Translations under genes and position numbers: made by a program | In this document: positions 11,858 through 23,569 of the stretch, piece after piece | Position numbering within the stretch: position 1 is the stretch's first letter | Layout: every line of letters starts with the position of its first letter | Origin: Ophiosphaerella korrae | Lineage: Eukaryota; Ascomycota; Dothideomycetes; Pleosporales; Phaeosphaeriaceae | Assembly: GCA_028456385.1 (NCBI GenBank) | Contig: JALNQF010000360.1 | Span: forward strand, 1 to 40,872 | DNA length: 40,872 bases | Direction: 5' to 3' | Notes under the pieces: model-generated | Seen by the model: only the letters and a program-made list of their open reading frames with translations | Database searches by the model: none | What the model was told of the DNA's origin: nothing

Positions 11858-12304
11858 TGTAATAGGTGTACTAGGGTTAACTTCTTAATAACCCCTAGGT
11901 TATTAGTAGATTACAAGGTAATAATAAAAGCTTATATTGTAATTAGTAATAACTATAAACAATAGTTAATTTACGTGTATAATGTTAAGTATTAGCGTTC
12001 TAAGTTAGAGATTAGATTACTAATACTATCCTAATAATACGTATTGCTACTAACTATATACCTTTAATAATCTATTAATCTATTACTTGTATCTAGTCTT
12101 AGCGACTATAGATTATAGATTACTAATCTATTAATCTATAATTATATTCTATCTATATACTTAATAGATTAGGGGATTGCCTATGTATCCTAATTATAAG
12201 TAGCTTCCTACTTAAAGATGTTACTCTACTTGTCTTATACTTTGTTATCTTCTAAGTTAGAGCTAATTAGTTTTATCTTAATTTCTCTTGTTACTATTAT
12301 AACA
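11858..12304 (-). repeat. Element 2 LTR (3' LTR, left copy)
   Basis: 447 bp, from tgtaataggtg to attataaca. The middle part (11926-12156) differs from the partner at only one site by eye, while the first 68 bp and the last 148 bp carry about 11 and 17 differences, mostly transitions. Confidence 0.92.
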
Positions 12305-12319
12305 CTATCTCCTCCTCTA
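12305..12319 (-). promoter_or_regulatory. Polypurine tract of Element 2
   Basis: Minus strand tagaggaggagatag, directly next to the LTR start TGTTATAA. Confidence 0.8.
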
Positions 12320-12749
12320 GATCTTTATTTTCTTATTCTAGGACTAAGGTTATTAGTCTAGTTTCTTTATTAATGTATAGTTCTTTATTCTTTATCTCTA
12401 TACCTACTAAATCTACTCTTTGTTATATTTAATTAGTAGATCGCGTATTACGCTATAGTATTGCGATATTTTTATATTCTTGTTATAAGTCTATAAACTC
12501 TCTACTAGTTTATCTTTCTTCTAAATATAGTAAGGCCTATAAAGCGTATATTTGTACTAACGCTCGTTTATCCTATAACCTATCTAGTATATCTATAGTA
12601 GAGTGTAAGTTAAGAATACTTATTTATACGTCTATACTTATATATAATAAGGAGAGCTATTAACTATACTTAAGAAAAACTATTATTATAGATTATAGAA
12701 GCTAAAAAGGAGTATAAGTAGCTCTATAAAATCTCTTGTTATACGCTAG

Positions 12750-15700
12750 AAGAATATTAGTCTTAGTTTCTTAATAATTAGACGTAACTATCTAATAACT
12801 AAGCCTATTTATTTTGTCTTTATAAGATAAAGGCCTTAAATAATAAGAAGTCTATTAAGTAGTCTATTCTTCTAGAGTCTAAGCTTAATTTTAAGGATAT
12901 AGTAGGGGCTGCTCTAGCTCCTACTATACTAGGCGAGTCTAATACCTCTCTATTTGTCGCTAATAGTGTCGTTCCTCTTAGTTCGCTACTAGGCGCTCTA
13001 GAGGGTTTTAATTTTAGAACTCTTCTAGTTTCTTAGAGTAGTTAAGGTTATCCTTAAGTTCCTATATTTTCTCCTATAGTTGTCCTTTTTTGTTTATACC
13101 TATCTATTCTACTAAGTAGTAGTTCCTTTTATTATAGAATTAGAACTATAGGATTTCTTTAACTTCTTATTCCTCTTATTCTCTATATATATCTACTTTA
13201 TACACTAGTAGTTCTACGTTTTGTAGTACTAGCTCTAATAGTACTACGTAGAAGGTTAGGTGTATCTTTATCTTGTTTAGTAGTTTTAGTTTAAATATAA
13301 CTAGTGTAACTTTCTTCTCTACTTTATATAGTTCTATGTTAACGTAATCTAGTTTTAGACTTAGTTGTTTACTTTTAATATTCTTTTATACTAACTATAC
13401 TTTTTCTCTCTTTCTAAATTAGAGTCTCTCTTAATATTTTTTATTGTAGTACTTTACTATTTAATTATATAGGAACTCTACGTCCTATCTTAGTTAATTG
13501 TGTATATCTCTAAGTCTATTAGTAAGGTTTTCTCCTTTTAGAGACTAAGATACTTCCTATCTTAGTATTTAATATATATTAGGGTTAAATCTATTGTTTA
13601 TAAAGAAGAGTAATACTCTTATTACTATATTCTTTGCGCTATTATATACTAATTATACTATAGGTAGTAGTTATACCTAATTATTCTAGTTATAGTTAAG
13701 GTAGTATCTTAAGTACTATTCTACTATCTAATTTATTTATTCTAACTATCTATCTATCTATAGATAGTATACTATAGATATTATATATTTAATTCCTAAT
13801 TACGCTATTATTATTCTCTATAGTTTTAATATAAATCTTATATCTCTATCTATAATAATCTTATCTAGTAGTCTATATTAACTAATTATAGTTCCTAGAA
13901 CTTAGTATATAGTAACTTCTATTCTACTTTTCTCTTTATATAGTCTAAAGTATAAGTACTTTATAAGTTTATCTACTATTATTAGGATTCTATTATACTT
14001 AACTCTTAATATAGAATCTTTAGACTTTAGTAACTTTGTAATAAAGTTTATTATAATAATTCCCTATAGTTATTCTAGTACTTCTACTAGTTATAATATT
14101 CTATATAGTACGTATCTACTATACTTATTTCTATAACATTCTATATAGTCTTGTAGTACTTCTATTACTAGTTATCTTACTCTTAGGATATAGTAGTCTT
14201 ATAGTAATCTATCTAGGGTTTTATTAATTCCTTAGTATCTATATACTAGTAATTTGTAGAATTGTTATATAAATTCTCTTTAGATCTTTTTTAGGATATA
14301 TATCCTTCTATAGGCTTATGCGAATCCTTCTTAGATTTCTAGTTTCTCTATTTCTTTAGATACTTCTTGCGTTATTTTCTAAATCTATTTGTCTAGCTTA
14401 CAATTTTTTCTTTTAAGTATTACAGCTATTTTAGGTATATTTAGGACTAGGTATCTTTCTTTGTTCTTGACTAGAACTATACTAGTAGCGTTTACTTCTT
14501 CTTGTAGGTCTAGTCTTCTACTAAGGGCGTCTATAAATTAATTATCTTTCCCTTTTATATATATAATTTCTAGGTTAAATATTAATAGGAATTCCTACTA
14601 TATTGTATAGCGTTATAATAGTTCTTTATTTAGTATAAATCTTATAAAGTTCTTATAGTTTTTATAGACCTTTATTTAGTACTTTACTCTTTATAGGTAT
14701 ACTCTCTATTATTTAAATACTTTATAGATTACTAGTATTTCTTTGTTATAGATTAGGTAGTTAAGTTCTACTAGCTTTATTTTCTTAGAGAAGTATTTAC
14801 CTAAGTATTCTTATTTAGTCTTTAGGTCTTCCTATATTAGTGCTATTTTATAGACTAAGTTAGATGTATCTATCTTTACTATTACTAGTAGGTCTAGGTT
14901 GTATATTCTAATAACTAGGTTTTCTATAAACTTTCTTTTAATCTTATTAAATACTTTATTGTATTCTTTTATATATTTAAATAGCGTGTCTTTCTTTATA
15001 AGTTTTGTTATAAGTTCTATATCTTTAGACTATCTTACTATTAACTTTCTATAAAAGTTTACTAGTCTATAAAATTATTATACCTCTTTTAGGTTTTTTA
15101 GTTTTAGCTATTTATTAATTAACTTAATCTTTTCTATATTAATCTTTATTTCTCCTAGTTTAATAATAAATCTAAGGAAATCAATTTCTTTTATATAAAA
15201 TTCGCATTTTCTTATTTTAAGGAATAGCTTGTTTTCTACTAGTTTCTCTAATACCTTATATATATATTGTACGTATTTATCTTCTATCTCTAAGAATATA
15301 AGAATATTGTCTAGGTATACAAATGTAAATACGTCTAAGTACTCTCTTAGTACTATATTAATTCTTTCTTAGAAGGCTGCTAGTGCGTTTATTTATCTAA
15401 AAGGTATAACTAAATATTTATATAGTCTATATTGTGTTCTAAACGCTATTTTCTATTTATTGCCTTTTTTAATTCTAATCTAGTAGTAAGCGTTTTAGAT
15501 GTCTAGTTTTGTAAAGATCTTTACTTTCTATAGTCTATTTTGTATTTTGTCTATTTATAGTAAGAGGTATTAGTTCTTATTTATAATTGCGTTAGTTTTT
15601 CTAAAATCTACACAAGGTCTTTTATTATTTATCCTTTTCTTATCTATAAATATAAGTCTATATACTACTAAGGATTTAGATTCTTGTATCTATCCTTTTC

Positions 15701-18470
15701 TTATTACGTTTTTAATAAATACTTGTTTAATCTTAGATTCTTCTTCTGTTTTCTTATAAACTAGGCTCTATCTTACGTCTTTATCTTTTTCTAGGTCTAT
15801 CGCTAAATCCTATAGCTAATATTCTAGAAGATAATCTTTAGGTTCTATAAGCTATTTTTCCTATTTCTTATATTCTTTAGGGAATTCTCTTTTGCAAGTG
15901 CTTATATTAGCCTTTAATATGTCTATCTTATAGTAGTTGATTTTTTCTATTCTCTAATTAATATATAGGTTAGTTATCTATAACTATAGTATTCCTAGTA
16001 TTATATCTTATTTGTTATTAATTGTTGTTATGTCTATAACTATATTTTTTATTGTTATCTCTTTTAGTTCTAGTATAGAGAGAACTGTTTTAAACCTTAT
16101 AGGTTCTTACAATAGTTTTCCTTTAATTATACTTAGTTGTTAAGAGTATTTCTTTATTATATAGCGTATTCCTTGTATTTCTATAAACTTTTTAGATATA
16201 AAGTTCCTTGTAGCTCTACTATTAATTATTAATTGTACCTTCTTTCTTTAATACGTCCCTATTTTCGTAATATATAGGCCTCTTATACCTTCTAGTTATT
16301 TGTGCTTAGGTATTTTTATAAATTGTCTATTCTTCTAAAGCTATAGGCTTACTTTAAGTTTATATTCTTCGTGTTTTAGATATTTATTATATATACATTT
16401 GTACTATAGTCCTCCTTAGACGTATTTCTTAGATAATTTTAGTCTAGGTCTTACTACTATATAACCTTCTTCTAGTATTATCTCCTATCCTTAGATATCT
16501 TTTACTAGAATTGCTCTTATATAGTCGTAGCCTCTTTTTCTTATAGGCTATACTCTATTATTTACTTTAGGGTTCCTATATATAATACAATTCTTATCTA
16601 GGTACAATATCTATAATACTTTAAAATATACTAGATATTTTAGATCTATTATTTTGTTATCTCCTTCTTAGTATTTATTTTCTCTAGGTGTTTCTATTAT
16701 TAGAATATATTATACTACTAGTACTCTTAGTATATAGGCTTTATTAATTTATTATATTTTTCTTGTAAGGAATTACTATTCTCTTTATATAGGTATTCTT
16801 CCTACTATAACTATATATTATTTTATTTATTCTTAAAATAGTATAAACTTTATTTCTTTAGGGTTATACTCTTTCTAGTCTTTATACGCTTCTTCTATAC
16901 TTATAACTAGTAAGTATTTCTAAATAAACTTCTATTATTTATTCTATTCTTCTATATCTATAGTTATATATCTATTATAGCTATATATTATTAACTAGGC
17001 GTATTCTATACCTCTTATACTAACTTATTTCTTACTTTCTTATAGTCCTTTAGAAGAAGCTATAGTAGTCTCTTTATCTAGTGCTAGTCCTTTAGCCTAG
17101 ATTAATAGAATCTAGGGTTCTTCCCCTTCTAGATCTTCTACTAGTAAGTCTATTACGTAGGCTATTTCTTCTAGCTATACTTTTATTTTACTTTCTTTTA
17201 TTACTACTACTCTATTCTTCTATAAGAACTATCCTACTCTCTACTTACTAGAAAGATATATATAGTAGTTGTTTTTGTAACAAAAGGTCTAATAGAGTAT
17301 TACGTATTATAATTCTTTACTCCTAGCTACTTTCTCTTAAGGTTTAGCTTATACTTTTAGTGCTTCCTTCTTACCTTTAGTTATCTTTAACTAGGCTTCT
17401 TTATCTTTCTTGTAGTCTTTATTTCTATAATCTTTTATAAAGTATCTTTGTTTTCTATATTTATAATATACTATATCCTTCTTCTTTTGTAATTAGCAAT
17501 CTTTTACGTAGTAGCCTTTCTTACTATAGTTAAAACACGTAAAGTCTTTATTTTTCTTTTTCTTTCTATCCTTGTTAGCGTTAAGGATTATAGGGTCTCC
17601 GTTATCTTAGTTTTAGGTAGATCCTCTATACTTGTTCTTCTTCTATTTTTAGAGATTGTCGTTAATTTATATTACCTATTACTTTAGAGCTTCTAGTATT
17701 CTAGGTTTCTCTATATAGATTATCTTGTATTAGATTTTTAAGTTTAGTCCTTGTTTAAATTGTAATATTAAGGCTAACTCGTTCTATTCTATATTTTGTA
17801 ATAGTTATTTAAACTATAATATATATTCTAGAATACTCTTATTTTGTGTAAGCTTTTCTAGCCTTTCTTTAGATTATTAGGTAATATATATATCCCTAAA
17901 TGCTACTCTTATTTATTTAGTAAAGTATTTATAACTTCTAAAAATAGCTCTAGTTTTATCCTTCTAGGTTATTAAGGTATATATCGTGTAATCTATCTAG
18001 TAGGGTTTAAACTATCTTATCGCATCTTCTTTATAGTGTATTCTAATATATATTACCTTCTTTTCTTCTATATTAAAGTATAGTACTTGTATATCTATCT
18101 AGAGTTGTACTAATACTATAAAGGGTCTTAGTTTCTCCTTTATTCTATTAAATTTTTTAAAGATAGGTATCTTTAGTAGTTTCTTTATTGTACTTATTTC
18201 TAGGCGTTACGTAATTAACTCTATTTAGTTTTATCCTTTAATAGTAGCTTTAATCTAAGCCTTATTCTACTTTACGTATTCCTAAAGTTCCTTGTTCTAA
18301 GTTTCTAAGGCGTTAATTACTATTTTTATATCTTCTTTTTTAGAGATTAAGTTATTTATATGTTCTCTAACTACTTTCTATATAGTGTTATCTAACTTAT
18401 AACTACTTATAAGTGTTTTAGCTACTTATTTAGTTAATCTTTCTACTATCGTATTAGCTAGACTATACGC
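12750..18470 (-). pseudogene. Element 2 gag-pol relic with chromodomain
   Basis: Same order as in Element 1, read right to left. Gag comes first, with zinc knuckles near 17530-17400. The protease motif NSRATRNFI lies at about 16245-16200. RT with the mutated YLDD box lies at about 15330-15290. RNase H is near 14.9-14.5 kb. The integrase second Asp region is at about 13865-13835 and its Glu motif at about 13740. The chromodomain is near 13.18-13.01 kb. The sequence aligns with Element 1 over the whole length, with extra TG-to-TA and CA-to-TA changes. No frame stays open for long. The ends are approximate. Confidence 0.85.
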
Positions 18471-18490
18471 TACTTACGCTTTGCTTCTCG

Positions 18491-18510
18491 CAATAACTAA
18501 ATTAGTAAGG
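18491..18510 (-). promoter_or_regulatory. Candidate primer binding site of Element 2
   Basis: Identical 20 bases to those beside the 5' LTRs of Elements 1 and 3 (minus strand ccttactaatttag...). No TGG, so the primer is uncertain. Confidence 0.5.
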
Positions 18511-18957
18511 TGTAATAGGTACACTAGGGTTAACTTCCTAATAACCTAGAAGTTATTAGGAGATTGCAAAGTAATAACAAAAGCTTATATTGTAATTAGT
18601 AATAACTATAAACAATAGTTAATTTACGTGTATAATGTTAAGTATTAGCGTTCTAAGTTAGAGATTAGATTACTAATACTATCCTAATAATACGTATTGC
18701 TACTAACTATATACCTTTAATAATCTATTAATCTATCACTTGTATCTAGTCTTAGCGACTATAGATTATAGATTACTAATCTATTAATCTATAATTATAT
18801 TCTATCTATGTACTTAATAGATTAGGGGATTGCCTACGTATCCTAATTATAAGTAGCTTCCTACTTAAGGTCGTTACCCTACTCGTCCTATGCTTCGTTA
18901 TCTTCTAAGTTAGGGCTAATTAGTTCTATCTCGATTTCTCTTGTTACTATCGTAATA
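18511..18957 (-). repeat. Element 2 LTR (5' LTR, right copy)
   Basis: 447 bp, from tgtaataggtac to tcgtaata; the terminal CA has become TA. The last third keeps more CG than the partner, for example around 18874-18900. Confidence 0.92.
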
Positions 18958-18962
18958 TTTAG
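18958..18962. repeat. Target site duplication of Element 2, right (tttag)
   Basis: Perfect match to 11853-11857. Confidence 0.9.
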
Positions 18963-21900
18963 GCCTAGGCCTCTATTAGCTAGGTCTAGCTTATAAGTAG
19001 TTTACCCTACCTTTTATTTAAAAACTATCCTACTATAATATTACCTCTTTTATAGTCTTATAGACTTTATCTCTTATTAGAAATCTTTACTATAAACTAT
19101 ATTTCTAAAATACCTTATCTATATTATTCTTTCTTAAGTATTCCTTATTTTATTATACTAGATTCCTCTCTAAAGTATACTAAGTATACTTATATAGAGT
19201 ATCCCTATATTAGTATAACTTAGGAGTTTCTTAATTAGACTTATAAAGAGTTTTATAAAAAGTTTAATAATAATAAAAAACTTCTTACTATTATTATTAC
19301 CTATTTATTACGTAATAAGAAAATATTAAAATCTACTAAAGAGCGTACTTGTTGTAAAGCCTTATACCTAGCGTTAGAGTTAGAGTAGGAAGGTAATAAG
19401 GTCTTAGTATAAGTTCTTAACTATTCTACTACTACTATTAATATTACCTCTTCTCCTACTATCTAGTCTACTATTAGCTTATTAGATAAGTTTATTATAA
19501 CTAAGGGCGCTTTATAAGCTCTACGTAGTTAGGTTTATTATAAAACTTTCTTCTACTAATATATCTATTATATCCTAGCTATAGCTTTGTATATTCTATA
19601 TATTTTAGTATATTATACTTATTTCTTACTTTCTTAAGTATCTACTAATAATTCTATAGATTAGCTTTAGGTTCTTACGTATTCTTACTTACTAAGTAGC
19701 CTTTCTATTTTACTAGCTACTCTTAGAGAAACTATATACTTTAGAAGGCGTTGCGTCTTATTTCTTAATATCCTTATAGGTCTTTAACTTTAAACTCGTT
19801 GTCCTCTTCTTTCTAATATTAGAATTATTACTATACTAGTATTTTTAGCTTAGCTAGTTCTAGTAAGCTTATATAGAACTTAGGGTGTACTTTAGTATCT
19901 TTAGGTAGTTCTAGTATTTTTGTTACTAGCCTATTATCTTCTTTAACTAAAAATAGTCTAACTTTAATATAGTCTAGTCCTTTACTAAGTTACTTTATCT
20001 ATAGATTCTTTATATAAAGATACGCTTTATCTCCTTCTTTTAGCTAAGGTGCTATTTTTTATTTTTTGTTAATATATAAAATACTTTATTTCTAAGCTTT
20101 TTCTAGTTTTTATCTTATTTTATTATAGAGTTCTTATATATCTTTAACTCTAACTAATACTACCTCTATCTTAGGTCCTAGTAGTATTCTCTTAAACAAA
20201 TTAGGGTGTATCTTGTAGTTTATAAAATATAGTATTTTACCTATTACTTCTAAGTACTTATTATTATATACTAATTATACTATAGGTAGTAGTAATACTT
20301 AATTATTCTACTTCTAATTACTATAAATCTTTAGGTATATCTTTAACGTTCTATTAGTCTATTCTATCTATCTATCTATCTATAGATAATAGGCTATTAA
20401 TAGCTTTCTTTTTATCTCTATTACTATAAGTAGCGTTATCTAGTAATTAGATATAAAAAGCTTATCTCTATTACTAATAATACTCTTTAGTATGTTATAT
20501 CTTCGTATTAGTACGTCTAGTAGTACGTATCCTAGCTAGTCTACTATATAGTTACTTTAGAATTTCTCTATCTTAGCGTATTTTGTAAATTAGTCTATAA
20601 TTACTATTATTATATTATATCTTATTCTTATTACTAAGTCTTTTAACGTTAGTAGTCCTATAATAAAGTCTATTGTAACGTTTATCTATAGTTTTTCTAG
20701 TATCTTAATTACTTATATTTCTCTATAAAGTATATATATCTTATACTTATTCTTCTAGTAATTTGCGTATTCTTTAATAAACTACGTTACTTTCTCCTTT
20801 ATCTTACTAAATCTATAGTTCTTCTAGATTAGTTTTATAGTTTATATAATCTCTAAGTACTTATATACTAGGTTATTATAGTGTTATTATATAATTACTT
20901 CTTGTAATTCTTCTAGAACTTTATTTATAATCTTAACTAGATTATTAATTTCTTGTTCTTTTACTAGTTGTGTGTTTAGTACTAAGTATTCTTATCTATT
21001 ATCTTGTAGTATAGCTTCTTCTACTACTTATCTCTTTCTTATAATATTACGTCTTTAGCTAAGTATATCTACTTAGCTATTTTCTTTACTTAGTACGTAC
21101 TAAATCTTAAATTTATACTATCTTAGTAGTTCTAACTATTATATCTACTTATCTTTTAACTTCTTACTTGTTATAAAGTATATTAGGTTCTTATAATCTA
21201 TCTTAATAATTACTTCTACTACGCTTTTAGTATATACTCTCTAATATTTAAGTATATTAACTATTATAAGTAGCTCTTTATTATATATATTATATCTTTC
21301 TTTTTATTCTATAAACTTCCCTAAATAGTATATAATTAGATACTACTTCGCTTTATACTTTTATAGCGCTATTACTCTATAAGTAGAGTTAGATATATTA
21401 GTCTTAATAACTAGAGTCTTATTACTATAAAATTACTTTAAAACTAGTAGTATAATATAGGCTTACTTAAGCTCTTTATAAGCTTATTTCTACTCTACTT
21501 TTTATTCTTATATTATATCTTTTTTTATAAGCTTTATAAGTAGTAGTACTTTTTTAGAAAATCTTTCTATAAAGTATTAGTTAAAGTTAATAAATCTTAA
21601 GAATAATTATACGTCCTTAACTATCTTAGGTTTCTTTTATTCTTCTACTACTTTAATCTTTTCTTAGCTTATTTTAACTTTATTAATATATATTGTATAT
21701 CTTAGAAACTCTACTTCTATCTTATACTATTTACACTTCTCTAGCTTTAGTTATAGGTTATATTAGTCTAAGTACTATAGTACTATTATTACTTACTCTA
21801 CGTACTTACTTTCTTCTTTAGAATATATTAGTATATTGTCTAGGTACACTATAACAAACATATATAAGTATTCTTATAATATATTATTAATTAGTCTTTA

Positions 21901-22723
21901 GAACGTTACTAGTATATTTATTAGTCTAAAGAGTATTACTATATACTTATAATATCTATAGCGTGTTTAGAATACTATCTTCTACTCTTTACTTACTTTA
22001 ATTCTTATTAGGTAGTATCTATCCTTTAGGTCTAGCTTTATAAAAATCTTAGCTTAGCTTAGCTTATCTTAGAGTTTATCTATATTTAGTAGTAGGTATT
22101 AGTCTTTTACTATAATATTATTTAGTTTTTAGTAGTTTATATATATCTTTAGTAGTTCTTTCTTCTTTAGTATAAAGAGAATTAGAAATCTTACTAATAA
22201 TAAGGATTCTTATATATATCTTTTTTTTAGGTTTTAGTTTAGTCTTTCTTAGAGTATTACAAATTTACTCTCTATTAATTAGTAAATAGGTCTAAAAGGT
22301 AGCTCCTTTCTTTTTTATAACTTAATTATATAGTTCTAGAGTTAGTACTTAAGTAATACTAGTATATCTATTTTTTCTATAAATAAGTAGCTAAACTTCT
22401 TGTATTATTTTAGGATCTTAGAAGTTACGCGTTACTTTTCTACTCTTACTTCTTAGCCTAGCGCCTTACTAGTACCTATAGAAGTACTTATTCTCTCTTA
22501 ATAAGTTACTATTAAAGCTACTATCTTGTATAGTACTTTCTTATCTACTATTAAATACTACTAATATATAGGCTTAGATTTACGTATATCTTTATAGTTA
22601 TTAAACAAGAGGTTCTAGTTTTTTTAATTAACTCTAGAATTAAACTCTTATAGCTATAGGAGTCTTAGTATAATATCTTTATTAGCTAAAACTAATATAT
22701 CTAGAGTAATCTTTATACTATAT
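18963..22723 (-). pseudogene. Element B pol, 3' part (RT, RNase H, integrase, chromodomain)
   Basis: Continues from 29787 across Element 3. RT landmarks on the minus strand are FRLINILVTFQ near 21940-21900 and VYLDNILIYSKEE at about 21858-21820, a YLDD with Asp to Asn. RNase H follows toward 21.1 kb. Integrase shows IISNRDKLFIS at about 20490-20440 and an IDR-IE-TNRTLK motif with its Glu kept at about 20380-20340. KVHPKFYISLLELAK (about 19900-19850) is the usual RIHPVFHVSLLEPA motif. The chromodomain is at about 19790-19640. Below it, about 680 bases show no domain I recognise. In-frame TAA/TAG are pervasive. Confidence 0.82.
22719..22723. repeat. Target site duplication of Element 3, left (tatat)
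   Basis: Matches 29782-29786. tatat is common in this AT-rich DNA, so it counts for less than the other duplications, but it lies exactly at both LTR edges. Confidence 0.82.
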
Positions 22724-23183
22724 TGTTACTAGCTCGCTAGGGTCGACTTCCTAATAGCCTAGATAGGTATTAGTAGATTGTAAGGTAATAGCAAAAGCTT
22801 GTATTGTAATCTACAATAGGCTATAAATAATAGAAGATATTTTGCAACTATCTTTGTATTGTCGCTTGTAGTTAATAATTAAATTGCTAATACTATCCTA
22901 ATAATGCGCATTACTACTAACTATATAGTAACGATATCTTAGCAGCTTCGTTACTTCGTGTTTACTAAGATCGCAAATTTACAAATTTATTATATAATAG
23001 CTTTGCAACTTTGTATTTACTAAGATTGTAAATTTATAAATTTATTACGTGTCTATATTGTAATTAGCTTCCTAGTTAGACTTATTATCTTATAGGTTGT
23101 TACCTTACTTATCTTATACTTTGTTAGTAGCTAAGCGTAGACTAATTAGTTCTATCTTAGTTTCCCTTATTACTACTATAACA
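22724..23183 (-). repeat. Element 3 LTR (3' LTR, left copy)
   Basis: 460 bp, from tgttactagctcg to tataaca. It differs from the partner by transitions only, by eye. Most differences are CG or TG kept in the right copy and lost here. It contains a 55-bp tandem duplication starting at 22945. A 64-codon open frame on the + strand at its right end is a chance frame. Confidence 0.93.
22945..23050. repeat. 55-bp tandem duplication in the Element 3 left LTR
   Basis: Units start at 22945 (gcttcgttacttcgtg) and 23000 (gctttgcaactttgta). The second unit has more C-to-T and G-to-A changes here than in the other LTR. Confidence 0.8.
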
Positions 23184-23198
23184 CTATTCCCTCTTCTG
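23184..23198 (-). promoter_or_regulatory. Polypurine tract of Element 3
   Basis: Minus strand cagaagagggaatag, directly next to the LTR start TGTTATAG. Confidence 0.78.
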
Positions 23199-23569
23199 CG
23201 CGGCCCCTTATTTCTCTATACTAGTACTAAGGTTATTAATCTTATATCTTTATTAATCCTTAGTTCTTTATTACTCTCTATACTATCTTAGTCCTAGCGT
23301 AATAAACTTCTCCTTATAGCTCGTATTATTTGTAATAAGGTTAAGATATTTCCTTGTTGTTGTTATACTAAATTAGGTCTTACTTATCTTATATCTTTAA
23401 ATAACAGTAAACACTATAATAAGTATATCCTCGCTAATATTTAGTATAAGTACATTTCTTCTAAGGTTTTACTTATAGAGTGTAAGTGTTTAATTTCTAT
23501 ATAGTCTCCTTCTACTAAGTTGTATAGAGTAAGCTATTAATAGGGCTTAAGCGCAATTATTATTATAGC

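Larger units (their letters stand above)
11858..18957 (-). mobile_element. Element 2: full-length Ty3/Gypsy chromovirus, 7100 bp
   Basis: A complete minus-strand element inserted in Element B just inside its 3' LTR. It has two 447-bp LTRs, tttag target duplications, a polypurine tract at 12305 and the same internal organisation as Elements 1 and 3. Its coding sequence is more strongly RIP-mutated than that of Element 1. Confidence 0.93.

Noticed and set aside
23097..23291. 64-codon hydrophobic open frame on the + strand
   Set aside because: It straddles the LTR edge and polypurine tract of Element 3; low-complexity AT-rich DNA gives hydrophobic chance frames.
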